DNA of 64,000 bases from Streptomyces sp. HNM0574 (GTDB taxonomy: Bacteria; Actinomycetota; Actinomycetes; Streptomycetales; Streptomycetaceae), in NCBI RefSeq assembly GCF_012726235.1, contig NZ_JAASAH010000011.1:149190-213189 (forward strand), in the 5' to 3' direction. Under the pieces are notes generated by a model that had not been told where the DNA came from, did no database searches, and worked only from the letters and a program-made list of their open reading frames with translations. Positions 39,660-48,221 of this stretch are shown here, one piece after another. The translations under genes were made by a program, and so were the position numbers. Numbering within the stretch: position 1 is the stretch's first letter; every line of letters starts with the position of its first letter.

Positions 39660-41306
39660 ATGACACCCGGAACCCGGCCCACCGCCGTGACCCACGAAGT
39701 GACCAACCAGCCCCCGCCGTTGACGGGGCACGACGTCGCCGACGACCCGGTGCTGCTGGAGGGCGTGCGCCGGGAGGGCGCCGAGTGGTACCTCGACGAC
39801 CTGCACCGGATCGGCCGCCGCACCGGGAGCGAGGAGGTGCAGCGCTGGGCCGACGAGGCCAACCGGTACGAGCCCGTGCTCCGCACCCACGACCGCTGGG
39901 GCCACCGCGTCGACGAGGTCGACTTCCACCCCGCGTACCACGCCCTGATGGACGTCGCGATCGGCGAGGGACTCGGCGGCAGCGCCTGGGCGGACGAGCG
40001 GCCCGGCGCCCATGTCGCCCGCGCCGCCGGGTTCATGGTGTGGAGCAGCGCCGAGGCGGGGCACGGCTGCCCGGTCTCGATGACGTACGCGGCGGTGCCC
40101 GCGCTGCGGCACTCCCCCGAGCTCGCCAAGGAGTACGAGCCGCTGCTCACCAGCCGCACCTACGACCCCGGCCTCCGCGCCCCGGCGGACAAGCGCGGCC
40201 TGCTCGCCGGGATGGGCATGACGGAGAAGCAGGGCGGCACCGACGTACGGGCCAACACCACCACGGCCGTCGAACAGGCCGACGGCAGCTGGCGGTTGCG
40301 CGGACACAAGTGGTTCACCAGTGCGCCGATGAACGACCTGTTCCTGGTGCTCGCGCAGGCGCCCGGAGGGCTGTCCTGCTTCCTCGTGCCGCGCGTCCTG
40401 CCCGACGGGGAGCGCAACACCTTCCGCATCCAGCGGCTGAAGGACAAGCTCGGCAACCGCTCCAACGCCAGCAGCGAGCCGGAGTTCGACGACACGGTGG
40501 CCTGGCTGGTCGGCACGGAGGGCAAGGGCGTGCGCACCATCATCGAGATGGTGACGATGACCCGGCTCGACTGCCTCCTCGGCTCGGCCGCCGGCACCCG
40601 CGCCGCGCTCGCCCAGGCCGCGCACCACGCCCGCCACCGCACCGTCTTCGGCGCCCCGCTCCTCCAACAGCCCCTGATGCGGAACGTGCTGGCCGACCTG
40701 GGCCTGGAGTCCGAGGCGGCGAGCACCCTCGCGCTGCGTCTCGCGGGCGCCGCCGACCGGGCGCACCGGGGCGACCAGCGGGAGCGCGCCTTCCTCCGGT
40801 TCGTCACCGCCGTCGGCAAGTACTGGGTGTGCAAGCGGCAGCCGGCCGCGGTCGCCGAGGCGCTGGAGTGCCTGGGCGGGAACGGGTACGACGAGACCTC
40901 GGGCATGCCGCGGCTGTACCGGGAGGCACCGCTGAACGGCATCTGGGAGGGCTCGGGCAACGTCAACGCGCTCGACATGCTCCGCGCCCTGGCCCGCGAG
41001 CCCGAATCTTGGGACGCCTACCGCGCCGAGGTCGAGGCGGCCGCGGGCGCCGACCGGCGCCTCGACGCGGCCTGGCGCGGCCTGCGGGAGGAGCTCGTGC
41101 TCACCGAGGACGCGCCGCTGCGGGCCCGCCGCGTCATCGAGCGCGCCGCGCTCGTCCTCCAGGGCGCGCTGCTGGTCCGGCACGCGCCGCCCGCGGTGGC
41201 CGACGCGTTCTGCGGCTCCCGGCTCGCCGGGGACGGCGGCCTCGCCTTCGGCACGCTGCCGCCGGCCACCGACTTCACGGGCCTGCTGGAGCGGCTGCCG
41301 GCCTGA
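39660..41306 (+). CDS. AidB-like acyl-CoA dehydrogenase
   Basis: 548 residues, the size of AidB rather than short-chain acyl-CoA dehydrogenases. FAD/substrate landmarks: MGMTEKQGGTDVRANTT, GHKWFTSAPMNDLFLVLAQ, FDDTVAWLVGTEGKGVRTII and LECLGGNGYDETSGMPRLYR, with an extra C-terminal helical domain as in AidB. Family members are flavoproteins; E. coli AidB protects DNA from alkylation, other homologues oxidise branched acyl-CoAs, so the exact role is open. GGAGGGACCCG precedes ATG 39660. It ends 7 bases from the convergent alkylsulfatase gene. Confidence 0.88.
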   Translation: MTPGTRPTAVTHEVTNQPPPLTGHDVADDPVLLEGVRREGAEWYLDDLHRIGRRTGSEEVQRWADEANRYEPVLRTHDRWGHRVDEVDFHPAYHALMDVAIGEGLGGSAWADERPGAHVARAAGFMVWSSAEAGHGCPVSMTYAAVPALRHSPELAKEYEPLLTSRTYDPGLRAPADKRGLLAGMGMTEKQGGTDVRANTTTAVEQADGSWRLRGHKWFTSAPMNDLFLVLAQAPGGLSCFLVPRVLPDGERNTFRIQRLKDKLGNRSNASSEPEFDDTVAWLVGTEGKGVRTIIEMVTMTRLDCLLGSAAGTRAALAQAAHHARHRTVFGAPLLQQPLMRNVLADLGLESEAASTLALRLAGAADRAHRGDQRERAFLRFVTAVGKYWVCKRQPAAVAEALECLGGNGYDETSGMPRLYREAPLNGIWEGSGNVNALDMLRALAREPESWDAYRAEVEAAAGADRRLDAAWRGLREELVLTEDAPLRARRVIERAALVLQGALLVRHAPPAVADAFCGSRLAGDGGLAFGTLPPATDFTGLLERLPA

Positions 41307-41312
41307 CCGGCG

Positions 41313-43193
41313 TCACGGCGTCGTGAGGGCGAACCACGGGTCCGGCTGGTCCAGGGTGGCCAGCAGGGCTCCGAAGACGCTCGGGTCGCCCTCGACGCCG
41401 ACGCCGTCCAGCCGCTCCAGGGGTTCCCCGGCCAGGAGGCGCAGGAGCAGCGGCCGGGTCAGGGTGAGCGTGAGCGCCGGGGACTCCGTGGCGTCGGGGT
41501 CCCCGGGGCCGTCGGCCGGGGAGGTGAGGTGGGTGAGGGCGCCGTTGGAGAGCCGGATGCGGTGCCGGGTGCCCTCGTCGCCGAGCACCCAGTCCATGAC
41601 GAGGTGTTCCGTCCAGGCGCGGGGGCCGTTGACGCGTACGGCGAGCGAGTCGATGAGCTGTTCCACGGTGAGCGCGGAGGTCATCTCCGGGTCGGCGATG
41701 TCGAGTTGGGTGGTGGTGACGCCCTCGCGCAGTTCCTGGGCGCCCATCAGGTAGAAGTTGCGCCAGGTGCCGTTCTCGCTGCCGTGGCCGAGCCGTTCGT
41801 AGACCCGGGCCAGTGCCTCGCGGGCCCCGGCGTGCTGCTCGTCGGCGAAGACGGCGTGGCTGAGCAGGGTGGCGGCGAAGCGCGGGTCGCCGTCGTCGGC
41901 GTACCGCCCGGCGTGGGCGACGACGGCGTCGGTGCCGCCGAGGCACTCCACGTACCGCTTGGCGGCCTCGGCGGGCGGGTGTTCCCACAGGTGGGCCGGG
42001 TTGCCGTCGAACCAGCCCATGTACCGCTGGTACACGGCCTTGACGTTGTGGCTGACCGAGCCGTAGTAGCCGCGCGCGTGCCAGGCCGAGCGGAGGGCCG
42101 GGGGCAGGGTGATCTCCTCGGCGATCTCGGTGCCGGTCATGCCCTGGTTGAGCATCCGCACGGTCTGGTCGTGCAGGTAGGCGTAGAGGTCCCGCTGCTG
42201 GGTCAGGTGGCGGACGATGCCCTCGCGGCCCCAGGTGGGCCAGTGGTGGGAGGCGAAGGCCACGTCGGCGTGCGGGGCGAACAGCGCGGCCGCCTCGTCG
42301 AGATAGTGCGCCCACACGCGGGCGTCGCGGACCAGCGCGCCGCGCAGGGTGAGCACGTTGTGCAGGGTGTGGGAGGCGTTCTCGGCCATGCACAGGGCGC
42401 GGTGGCCGGGGAAGAGGAAGTTCATCTCGGCGGGCGCCTCGGTGCCCGGGGTGAGCTGGAAGACGATCCGTACGCCGTCGACCGTCTCCTCCTGCCCGGT
42501 GCGGGTGATGTCGACGGTGGGCGGGACGAGGCTGAGCGTGCCGGCCGAGGTGGTCATGCCGAGGCCGCAACCGATCTGGCCGCGCGGGGACTTGGGCAGC
42601 GCGTCGCCGTACATGTAGACCGCGCGGCGGGTCATCGCGGTGCCCGCGTACACGTTCTCGCTGACCGCGTGCTCCAGGAAGCCCTGCGGGGCGAGCACCG
42701 GGATGCCCGCCGGGTCCTCGGGCAGGACGCCGCGCACGCCGCCGAAGTGGTCGACGTGGCTGTGCGTGTAGATCACTCCGGTGACGGGACGGTCCCCGCG
42801 GTGCTCCCGGTAGAGGGCGAGCGCGGCGGCGGCGCACTCGGTGGAGATCAGCGGGTCGATGACGACGACCCCGCGGGTGCCCTCCACGAGCGTCATGTTC
42901 GACAGGTCCAGCCCCCGCACCTGGTAGATGCCCTCGGTGACCTCGAACAGCCCCTGTTTCGCGACGAGTTGCCCCTGCCGCCACAGGCTCGGGTGCGCGG
43001 TGTCCGGACACTCCCCGGCCAGGAACCCGTACGCCTCGGCGTCCCACACCCGGCCGCCGTCCGCGCCGGTGACGACGGGCGGCACGAGGGGCGCGAGGAA
43101 GCCGCGTCCGGCGTCGGTGAAGTCCCGGGTGTCGTCGAAGGGCAGCTCGGCGTACGCGCCGTGGCCGGTGGATGCGGATTGCTCGCTGGGCAC
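41313..43193 (-). CDS. Alkyl sulfatase (SdsA1-like metallo-beta-lactamase fold)
   Basis: 626 residues, the size of type III alkylsulfatases. The binuclear zinc motif is YTHSHVDHFGGVRG (H144, H146, D148, H149), with further ligands in AEMNFLFPGHRAL and ENASHTLHNV. The C-terminal third (LTVEQLIDSLAVRVNGPRAW on) is the SCP-2-like lipid-binding domain. No signal peptide is visible, unlike secreted SdsA1. It would hydrolyse alkyl sulfates to alcohol and sulfate, giving sulfur or carbon. GTG 43193 has AAGGAG seven bases upstream. Confidence 0.92.
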   Translation of the reverse strand: MPSEQSASTGHGAYAELPFDDTRDFTDAGRGFLAPLVPPVVTGADGGRVWDAEAYGFLAGECPDTAHPSLWRQGQLVAKQGLFEVTEGIYQVRGLDLSNMTLVEGTRGVVVIDPLISTECAAAALALYREHRGDRPVTGVIYTHSHVDHFGGVRGVLPEDPAGIPVLAPQGFLEHAVSENVYAGTAMTRRAVYMYGDALPKSPRGQIGCGLGMTTSAGTLSLVPPTVDITRTGQEETVDGVRIVFQLTPGTEAPAEMNFLFPGHRALCMAENASHTLHNVLTLRGALVRDARVWAHYLDEAAALFAPHADVAFASHHWPTWGREGIVRHLTQQRDLYAYLHDQTVRMLNQGMTGTEIAEEITLPPALRSAWHARGYYGSVSHNVKAVYQRYMGWFDGNPAHLWEHPPAEAAKRYVECLGGTDAVVAHAGRYADDGDPRFAATLLSHAVFADEQHAGAREALARVYERLGHGSENGTWRNFYLMGAQELREGVTTTQLDIADPEMTSALTVEQLIDSLAVRVNGPRAWTEHLVMDWVLGDEGTRHRIRLSNGALTHLTSPADGPGDPDATESPALTLTLTRPLLLRLLAGEPLERLDGVGVEGDPSVFGALLATLDQPDPWFALTTP

Positions 43194-43221
43194 TTCGGGG
43201 CTCCTTCGGGTGGGCGGCGGG

Positions 43222-43736
43222 TCAGTACGGGGCCGGGGTGCGTGGTTCCGCGGGCGGGGTGCGGCGGGCCAGGGTCCACAGCCCGTGCCCGGAGGGGGCC
43301 GGCAGCCCGCGCAGGATCTCCGTCCGGACCAGCGCCCCCGGGGACAGGCCTGGCACGGTGGCCGGCGCGGTCAGCGCGTACCCGGAGGACTCCAGCGCCG
43401 CGGAGCCGAAGCCGACGGCGGCGCCCGGGACCAGCCCGTCCCGCGGCGTGCAGCGCGCCGGACCGTGCGCGACGCCCCGGAGCGGCGAGCTTCACGCCCT
43501 CCCCGATGAGCCCGACGCCGAGGTGCACCCCAGCAGCGCGCTGCCTGCCGGCGTGGGCGAAGGCCCAGGTCACGAAGGTGACGGGGACGAGGAAGCTGCC
43601 GAGCAGGGCGAGCGTCGGCAGCAGGTGCGCGGTGCCGGTGGCGAAGGTGACCACGACGGCCGGCACCCACAGGGCCGGCCCCCGTCGGGAACACCCGCGG
43701 CCACGGGCGGCTGTCGGACGCGTACCGGTCCGTCAC
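43222..43736 (-). pseudogene. PrsW-family intramembrane protease, frameshifted
   Basis: A good ribosome binding site (AGGAGG) precedes GTG 43736, but the protein is spread over three reading frames: TDRYASDSRPWPRVFPTGAG in frame one, VVVTFATGTAHLLPTLALLG and GLIGEGVKLA in frame two, and RDGLVPGAAVGFGSAALESSGYAL to GLWTLARRT ending at TGA 43222 in frame three. The catalytic EExxK motif of PrsW is visibly damaged (GEGVK). At least two frameshifts make an active product impossible; alkylsulfatase starts 28 bases downstream. Confidence 0.8.
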
Positions 43737-43818
43737 CTGCGCCTCCTTCCACCGGCGTACGCCGGCTCTCCACCGGGAGCACAGCCCAGTAGAAGGGACC
43801 GCGGCGGGACCTGCCCGT

Positions 43819-43851
43819 CGGGGGACGAGGCCGGTACGGGCTCGTCCCCCG
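43819..43851. other. Perfect hairpin in a gene-free stretch
   Basis: CGGGGGACGAG / CTCGTCCCCCG, 11-bp stem with 11-base loop, within the 337 gene-free bases between the PrsW relic and the methyltransferase. Its position upstream of both genes makes it a leftover terminator or a regulatory structure. Nothing else was recognised in the stretch. Confidence 0.45.
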
Positions 43852-44073
43852 GTATCGGCCCCGGAGGCGGGGTCCGCGCGGGTAGGCCGAACGGGGTAGT
43901 CCGCGCGGGACGGCGGTGCCACGGCGGGCCTGCACCGGCCGTGTGCTCAACATCGCCTCTGTGCAGGGCTGTTCGGGCCCGGCGGCCTTCACCCGGAGGC
44001 GTTAGGGTGCGAGGTGCGGGGGAGGAAAAAAGCGACGTCACGCCGGCCCGGGGTCGGCGAGTCTGGGGCAGTG

Positions 44074-44889
44074 ATGCGGGAAGACGCCGTTACGCGGGAG
44101 CCGCTCGATTCGGGCACGGCGCACTCGGCCCGGGTGTACGACTACATCCTGGGCGGCAAGAACCACTACCGCGCTGACGAGGCGGCCGGGGACGCCATGG
44201 TCGAGGTGTGGCCCGCGCTGCCCGTGCACATGCGCGCCAACCGCGCGTTCATGCACCGCGCGGGCCGCTACCTGGCCCGGGAGAAGGGCATCCGCCAGTT
44301 CCTCGACATCGGCACGGGCCTGCCCACGTCACCGAACCTGCACGAGGTCGTCCAGGAGACCGCGCCGGACTCCCGCGTGGTCTACGTCGACAACGACCCC
44401 ATCGTCCTCAACTACGCGCGTGCGCTGCTCGACAGCACCCCCGAGGGGCGCACGGCCTACGTCCACGCGGACATGCGCGACCCGGAAGCCATCCTGGACT
44501 CGCCCGACTTCCGGCGGACCCTCGACCCGGACGAGCCGGTCGCGCTCACCGTCATCGGCATACTGCACTTCATCCACCCGTCGGACGACGACCACGGCCT
44601 GATACAGCGGCTCCTCGACCCACTGCCCCCGGGCAGCTACCTCGCGGCGACGATCGGCACCGCCGACTTCGCGCCCGAGGAGGTCGGCCGCGTCGCCGAG
44701 CGGTACGCGGCCGAGGGCATGCCCATGGTGCTGCGCACGCACGCGGAGGCCACGGCCTTCTTCGACGGGCTGGAACTCGTCGACCCGGGCGTCGTCCAGG
44801 TCCACAAGTGGCGCCCCGGCCCGGACGACGAGCCGGTACGGGACGCGGACATCGCCATGTACGGCGCCCTGGCCCGCAAGCCGGGCTGA
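44074..44889 (+). CDS. SAM-dependent methyltransferase, DUF574/SAV2177 family
   Basis: 271 residues. Family start LDSGTAHSARVYDYILGGKNHYRADEAAGD, SAM-binding glycine loop FLDIGTGLPTSPNLHEVVQ, VVYVDNDPIVLNYARALL, and VALTVIGILHFIHPSDDDHG. The family is large in Streptomyces and its targets are mostly unknown. ATG 44074 (or GTG 44071) is chosen because it gives the typical short N-tail; the GGGGGAGG at 44018-44025 is placed for an earlier start, GTG 44014 not being in the right spacing, so the start is uncertain. A terminator hairpin follows. Confidence 0.88.
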   Translation: MREDAVTREPLDSGTAHSARVYDYILGGKNHYRADEAAGDAMVEVWPALPVHMRANRAFMHRAGRYLAREKGIRQFLDIGTGLPTSPNLHEVVQETAPDSRVVYVDNDPIVLNYARALLDSTPEGRTAYVHADMRDPEAILDSPDFRRTLDPDEPVALTVIGILHFIHPSDDDHGLIQRLLDPLPPGSYLAATIGTADFAPEEVGRVAERYAAEGMPMVLRTHAEATAFFDGLELVDPGVVQVHKWRPGPDDEPVRDADIAMYGALARKPG

Positions 44890-44926
44890 TCCCGGGGGTT
44901 CCGGGGACCGCGGGCCGCCCACGCCG

Positions 44927-44961
44927 CGCCCCTGCCGCCGCAGGGGGGTGCGGCAGGGGCG
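44927..44961. terminator. Hairpin terminator between convergent genes
   Basis: CGCCCCTGCCGC / GCGGCAGGGGCG, perfect 12-bp stem with an 11-base loop, between the methyltransferase and YceI stops. Confidence 0.8.
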
Positions 44962-44998
44962 GGCGCGGGCGTGACGGGTGTGCGGCCCCGGGGAGGGC

Positions 44999-45670
44999 TC
45001 AGGCGCCGGGGGCCGTGCGGATGGCGGCGATGTCGAACTGCAGGCGGACGGTCTCGCTGACCATCGAACCGCCCTGGGCCAGCCGGGCGTTGTAGGTCAG
45101 ACCCCACTCGGAGCGGTTGATGGTGGTCGTCCCGTCGAAGCCGACGCGCTCGTAGCCGAACGGGTCGGTGACGTACCCGATGTAGGTGAGCTCCAGCACG
45201 ACGGGGCGGGTGACGTCCCGGATGGTGAGGTCGCCGGTCATCCGGTAGACGTCGGGGCCCGCGAGTTCGACGGCGGTGCTGACGAAGGTCATGCGCGGGT
45301 ACTTCGCGGCGTCCAGGAAGTCGCGTCCGGCGAGGTGCGCGTCGCGCTGCTCCTCGCCGGTCCGCACGCTCGCGGTGGACATGGCGATCCGGGCCTGGGA
45401 GCGGGAGGGGTCCCGGCCGTCGAAGTAGAGGCGGCTCTCGTACTCGGCGAAGGCGCCGCGCACGGTCGTGACCATGGCGTGCCGGACGGAGAAGCCGATC
45501 CTGCTGTGCGCCGAGTCGATGATCCACTCACCGGTGAGGGCTTCCAGTGCGGGGTCGGGCCGGACCGCGGAGGCGGGGGCGCGGTCGTGGCCCGGTGCGG
45601 GGCCGGGGGCCGTCGCAGGGGCGTTCGCCTCGGGGCGTCGGGGTGGCGAGCTGCGATTGAACAGTTTCAT
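44999..45670 (-). CDS. YceI-family lipocalin-like protein
   Basis: 223 residues. The YceI beta-barrel starts at LTGEWIIDSAHSRIGFSVRHAMVTTVRGAF and shows the repeated pattern RIAMSTASVRTGEEQRDAHLAGRDFLDAAKYP and LTIRDVTRPVVLELTYIGY, with the final INRSEWGLTYNA. YceI proteins bind polyisoprenoids or fatty amides; in Streptomyces they are often under redox-sensing MarR control. There is no signal peptide: a Pro/Ala-rich 45-residue N-tail precedes the domain. ATG 45670 lacks a ribosome binding site, hinting at leaderless translation. Confidence 0.9.
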   Translation of the reverse strand: MKLFNRSSPPRRPEANAPATAPGPAPGHDRAPASAVRPDPALEALTGEWIIDSAHSRIGFSVRHAMVTTVRGAFAEYESRLYFDGRDPSRSQARIAMSTASVRTGEEQRDAHLAGRDFLDAAKYPRMTFVSTAVELAGPDVYRMTGDLTIRDVTRPVVLELTYIGYVTDPFGYERVGFDGTTTINRSEWGLTYNARLAQGGSMVSETVRLQFDIAAIRTAPGA

Positions 45671-45680
45671 GATCAATTAG

Positions 45681-45695
45681 TTACGTGCAAGGTAA
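45681..45695. promoter_or_regulatory. Candidate operator at the yceI promoter
   Basis: TTAC-GTGCAAG-GTAA, an inverted repeat with 4-bp arms, 11 bases upstream of the yceI start; the spacing is like MarR/DUF24-type boxes before yceI genes in other actinomycetes. Short arms make it tentative. Confidence 0.35.
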
Positions 45696-45947
45696 GTGGT
45701 GCGCAAGCCCTGATCATGAACCGGCCAAACCCTGTCGCGCCAGAGCCCTCCGCCCACAGAATCGCGCACGGCACGAGATCCGCCCATCCTCCGGCGGGAC
45801 TTCACACCCCGTTCACCCGCAACGGCCGTCACACCGGCCCCTTTTGCGTACCCGGCTCCAACTCACCGCCGCCCCAAGGGCATTGAACGGCCCCACGTGT
45901 CAATGGACACACCGTGGACGCGAGGTTTCAGCGGGGATCGGACGGCA

Positions 45948-45971
45948 AAGATAGTGATCGCTCGCTATTTT
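45948..45971. promoter_or_regulatory. Candidate TetR operator, 24-bp imperfect palindrome
   Basis: ATAG-N10-CTAT with further matching pairs; 18 of 24 positions match the reverse complement. It lies about 130 bases before the tetR start at 46102, in an AT-rich island of the 431-base gap between yceI and tetR. The rest of this gap shows nothing I can assign. Confidence 0.5.
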
Positions 45972-46101
45972 TTCCGCCCGCACGTCACCCGTCCCCCGGC
46001 CCGCACGACGGAGCCGGAGGGCCGACGCGCGTGCGTGGCAGGCCGGTACCGGGTCGGACCCCGCAGACGTCGGGTCCCGGAGACGAAGGAACGGTGACAC
46101 C

Positions 46102-46773
46102 ATGGTCATTCAGGGACGGGCCGCGCAGACGCGCGCGAGCCTGTTGCGGTCGGCAGCCGGACAGTTCGCCAAGTACGGCTACTACGGCGCCTGCACGAAC
46201 ACCATCAGCCGGTACGCGGGAGTGTCCTCCGGCGCTCTCACGTTCCACTTCCCCTCGAAGGCCAAGCTGGCCCTCAGCATCCAGACCATCGCGACCGAGC
46301 TGGCGGAGGCGGAGGCGGAACGCTTCGCCGGCGAACCGGAGGACCCGCTCGCCGCCGCGACGGAACTCGTCTGCCGCCTCACACGCCTGGTCCAGCACAA
46401 CGCCGCCGTCCGCGCCGCGATACGCCTCACCGGCGAGGGCACGACCACGGCGGCCGGATGGCACGAGGCATGGCTCCCCACGATGCGCGCACTGCTCGAA
46501 CAGGCCGCTGCCCAGGGCCGGTTGACCTGCGACGCGGAGACGGCCCTGCACATCACGGAGCGCCTGATCGCCGGAGCGGCGCTGGCTCTGTCCGAGGACG
46601 ACGGCGACGGCGACGGTGCGGACGGCGCCCACCGGGCAGGCGGGAGCGGTGAGACCCCAGGGCACCCGGAGCCCCCCGAGCGCTCCGGGTCCCCCGAGGC
46701 CGTCGCGGATCCCGTGTGGCAGATCGTCCTGGCAGGGCTGCGCGCGGACCCGACTCCCCCACGGGAGCAGTAG
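46102..46773 (+). CDS. TetR-family regulator, ScbR/gamma-butyrolactone-receptor-like
   Basis: 223 residues. QGRAAQTRASLLRSAAGQFAKYGYYG then TISRYAGVSSGALTFHFPSKAKLAL is the DNA-binding domain; the ALTFHFPSK signature is typical of butyrolactone autoregulator receptors. The ligand domain includes RLTGEGTTTAAGWHEAWLPTMRALLEQA. The C-terminus has an acidic DDGDGDGADG run and a Pro/Glu-rich tail, probably disordered. A 24-bp palindrome upstream suggests autoregulation. It converges on a second gene of the same family, separated by a tandem repeat array. No AfsA/ScbA synthase is in the window, so it may be an orphan (pseudo-receptor). Confidence 0.85.
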   Translation: MVIQGRAAQTRASLLRSAAGQFAKYGYYGACTNTISRYAGVSSGALTFHFPSKAKLALSIQTIATELAEAEAERFAGEPEDPLAAATELVCRLTRLVQHNAAVRAAIRLTGEGTTTAAGWHEAWLPTMRALLEQAAAQGRLTCDAETALHITERLIAGAALALSEDDGDGDGADGAHRAGGSGETPGHPEPPERSGSPEAVADPVWQIVLAGLRADPTPPREQ

Positions 46774-46805
46774 ATTCCCCGCCGCACCCGCACCACGGCC
46801 CGCCC

Positions 46806-46831
46806 GGCTCGGGGCTCCCCCGCCCCGAGCC
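46806..46831 (+). terminator. Hairpin terminator after tetR
   Basis: GGCTCGGGGC / GCCCCGAGCC, perfect 10-bp stem with a 6-base loop, 33 bases after the tetR stop and before the tandem repeats. Confidence 0.75.
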
Positions 46832-46909
46832 GCCCCGGACCCCCGAACCCGCGCGGCCGTACCCCGCGCGGGTCCACCCTTGACGCGGAACCACCTCCGC
46901 GATGCCAAC

Positions 46910-47273
46910 TTTCGGCGTACGCCCGGGGGCTGGGCGAACCTCTGGCACTCAGGCGTAGGCCCGAGGGCCACGCATCGCCTGGCGCTCAGGCGTACACCCG
47001 GAGTCCAAGCGGACGCCTCGCACTCAGGCGTACACCCGGAGTCCAAGCGGACGCTGGACCTCAGGGGTACTCCCAGGGTCCGGACGTACGGCTGTACCTG
47101 AGGCGCACGTCCGGGGTCCAGCGTCCGCCTGGACCGCAGGCGTACAACACCAGTCGAGGCAGCGGCTGGACCTCCAGGCGTACAACACCGGCCGGGGCGC
47201 GCACCTGTACCTCAGACGTACGCCACCGGTCAGGCTGTACGCCTTCCCCTCAGGAGTACGCCCGCCCACTCAG
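46910..47273. repeat. Array of about ten 37-39-bp degenerate direct repeats
   Basis: Units start with a box like CTCAGGCGTAC at 46910, 46948, 46985, 47023, 47060, 47098, 47135, 47172, 47211 and 47249 (steps 38, 37, 38, 37, 38, 37, 37, 39, 38). The two best units (46985, 47023) share about 30 bases; others keep the box, a central CCGG-type run and a terminal CTGGAC or CTGTAC. The last partial box contains the stop codon of the minus-strand tetR gene. The repeat is not a CRISPR array: the whole unit repeats and there are no unique spacers. No protein reading is consistent across units, so it is probably non-coding. Confidence 0.85.
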
Positions 47274-47947
47274 TTCTCGGCCGCCCCCGCGGGTTCAGCC
47301 CGGGGGCCGGGAAGGGTGCCGTTGTCACCCGCGGTGGGGCTCTCCGCCTGGAGGGTGATGCGCGGGGCGCCGTCGGGGGTGACGAGGGGGAGCAGCAGGC
47401 GCCACATCTCGGCCACGCGGTCGACGAGGTCGATGCGCCTCGAGGAGAGCTGGGCGTGCATCTGCGCGCCCGTGCAGCCGTTCACTATGAGGCGGGCCAG
47501 GGCGTCCACGTCGACGTCCGCGCGCAGTTCGCCGTTCCGCTGGGCGTCGCGGAGCGTGGGGATGACGACCTCCGCCCACTGGTGGTGCGAGCTCTCCTCC
47601 TCCGGGGTGATGAAGTACTCCTGGTCCATCACCAGCCGGGCACCGGCCAACAGGATCGGGTCCTCCAGGAGTTGGGACGCCCAGTGGAGGGTGATGTCCA
47701 CGGCCCGCTGAAGCCCGGCCGAACCGTGGCCCAGGGTGAGGCGCCCCGGCTGACTGCGGATGATCTCGCGGGCCAGGTCCTCCTTGGAAGCGAAGTGGAA
47801 GTACATCGCCCCGAGAGTGACCCCGGCGTCCTTCGTGATCTTCTGAACGCTCGCTCCGACGAACCCCAGCTCGCCGAATGCCCGGGCACCCGCCTGGACA
47901 AGAGCCGCCCGAGTGCGCACCGCACGTTCCTGCTTCGCTCCCGCCAC
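47270..47947 (-). CDS. TetR-family regulator, ScbR/gamma-butyrolactone-receptor-like
   Basis: 225 residues. AKQERAVRTRAALVQAGARAFG then SVQKITKDAGVTLGAMYFHFASKEDLAREI is the DNA-binding domain with the receptor-type MYFHFASK signature. The ligand domain contains a Trp-containing helix (VDITLHWASQLLEDPILLAG), as in butyrolactone receptors, and VMDQEYFITPEEESSHHQW. GTG 47947 has GGAG upstream. AACG-N7-CGTT lies around 47982-47996 in the promoter region and might be part of an operator. It faces the other ScbR-like gene across the repeat array. No butyrolactone synthase gene is seen. Confidence 0.85.
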   Translation of the reverse strand: MAGAKQERAVRTRAALVQAGARAFGELGFVGASVQKITKDAGVTLGAMYFHFASKEDLAREIIRSQPGRLTLGHGSAGLQRAVDITLHWASQLLEDPILLAGARLVMDQEYFITPEEESSHHQWAEVVIPTLRDAQRNGELRADVDVDALARLIVNGCTGAQMHAQLSSRRIDLVDRVAEMWRLLLPLVTPDGAPRITLQAESPTAGDNGTLPGPRAEPAGAAEN

Positions 47948-48221
47948 CTGCGCCGCTCCGTCGTCCTCGACAAAAAAATGGAACGCTCTCTACGTTAATG
48001 CGCGATTCCTGGAGCGGACACCCACTTGCACGCCGCGCAGGGGACGTTCGGGGAAAGATCGCCCAAGAGCCCGCGCGCTCCGACGACTTCGGCACTTCGC
48101 CGCGCCCCGCCCGCACCACCCGCCCCGGCGCTCCCGGGAGTCGGCCCCCGCCCCTCGTAGGCTGCCTCCCGCGCGGACACCAGCGGGTTCGCGCGTACGC
48201 ACCCGAGGGACGGAGGCCGAC

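Noticed and set aside
45985..47046. Minus-strand open frame through tetR and the tandem repeats
   Set aside because: Its repeat-derived segment does not keep frame between units and the rest is antisense to tetR.
46910..47273. CRISPR array
   Set aside because: The whole 37-39-bp unit is repeated with drift, without unique spacers, and no cas genes are in the window.
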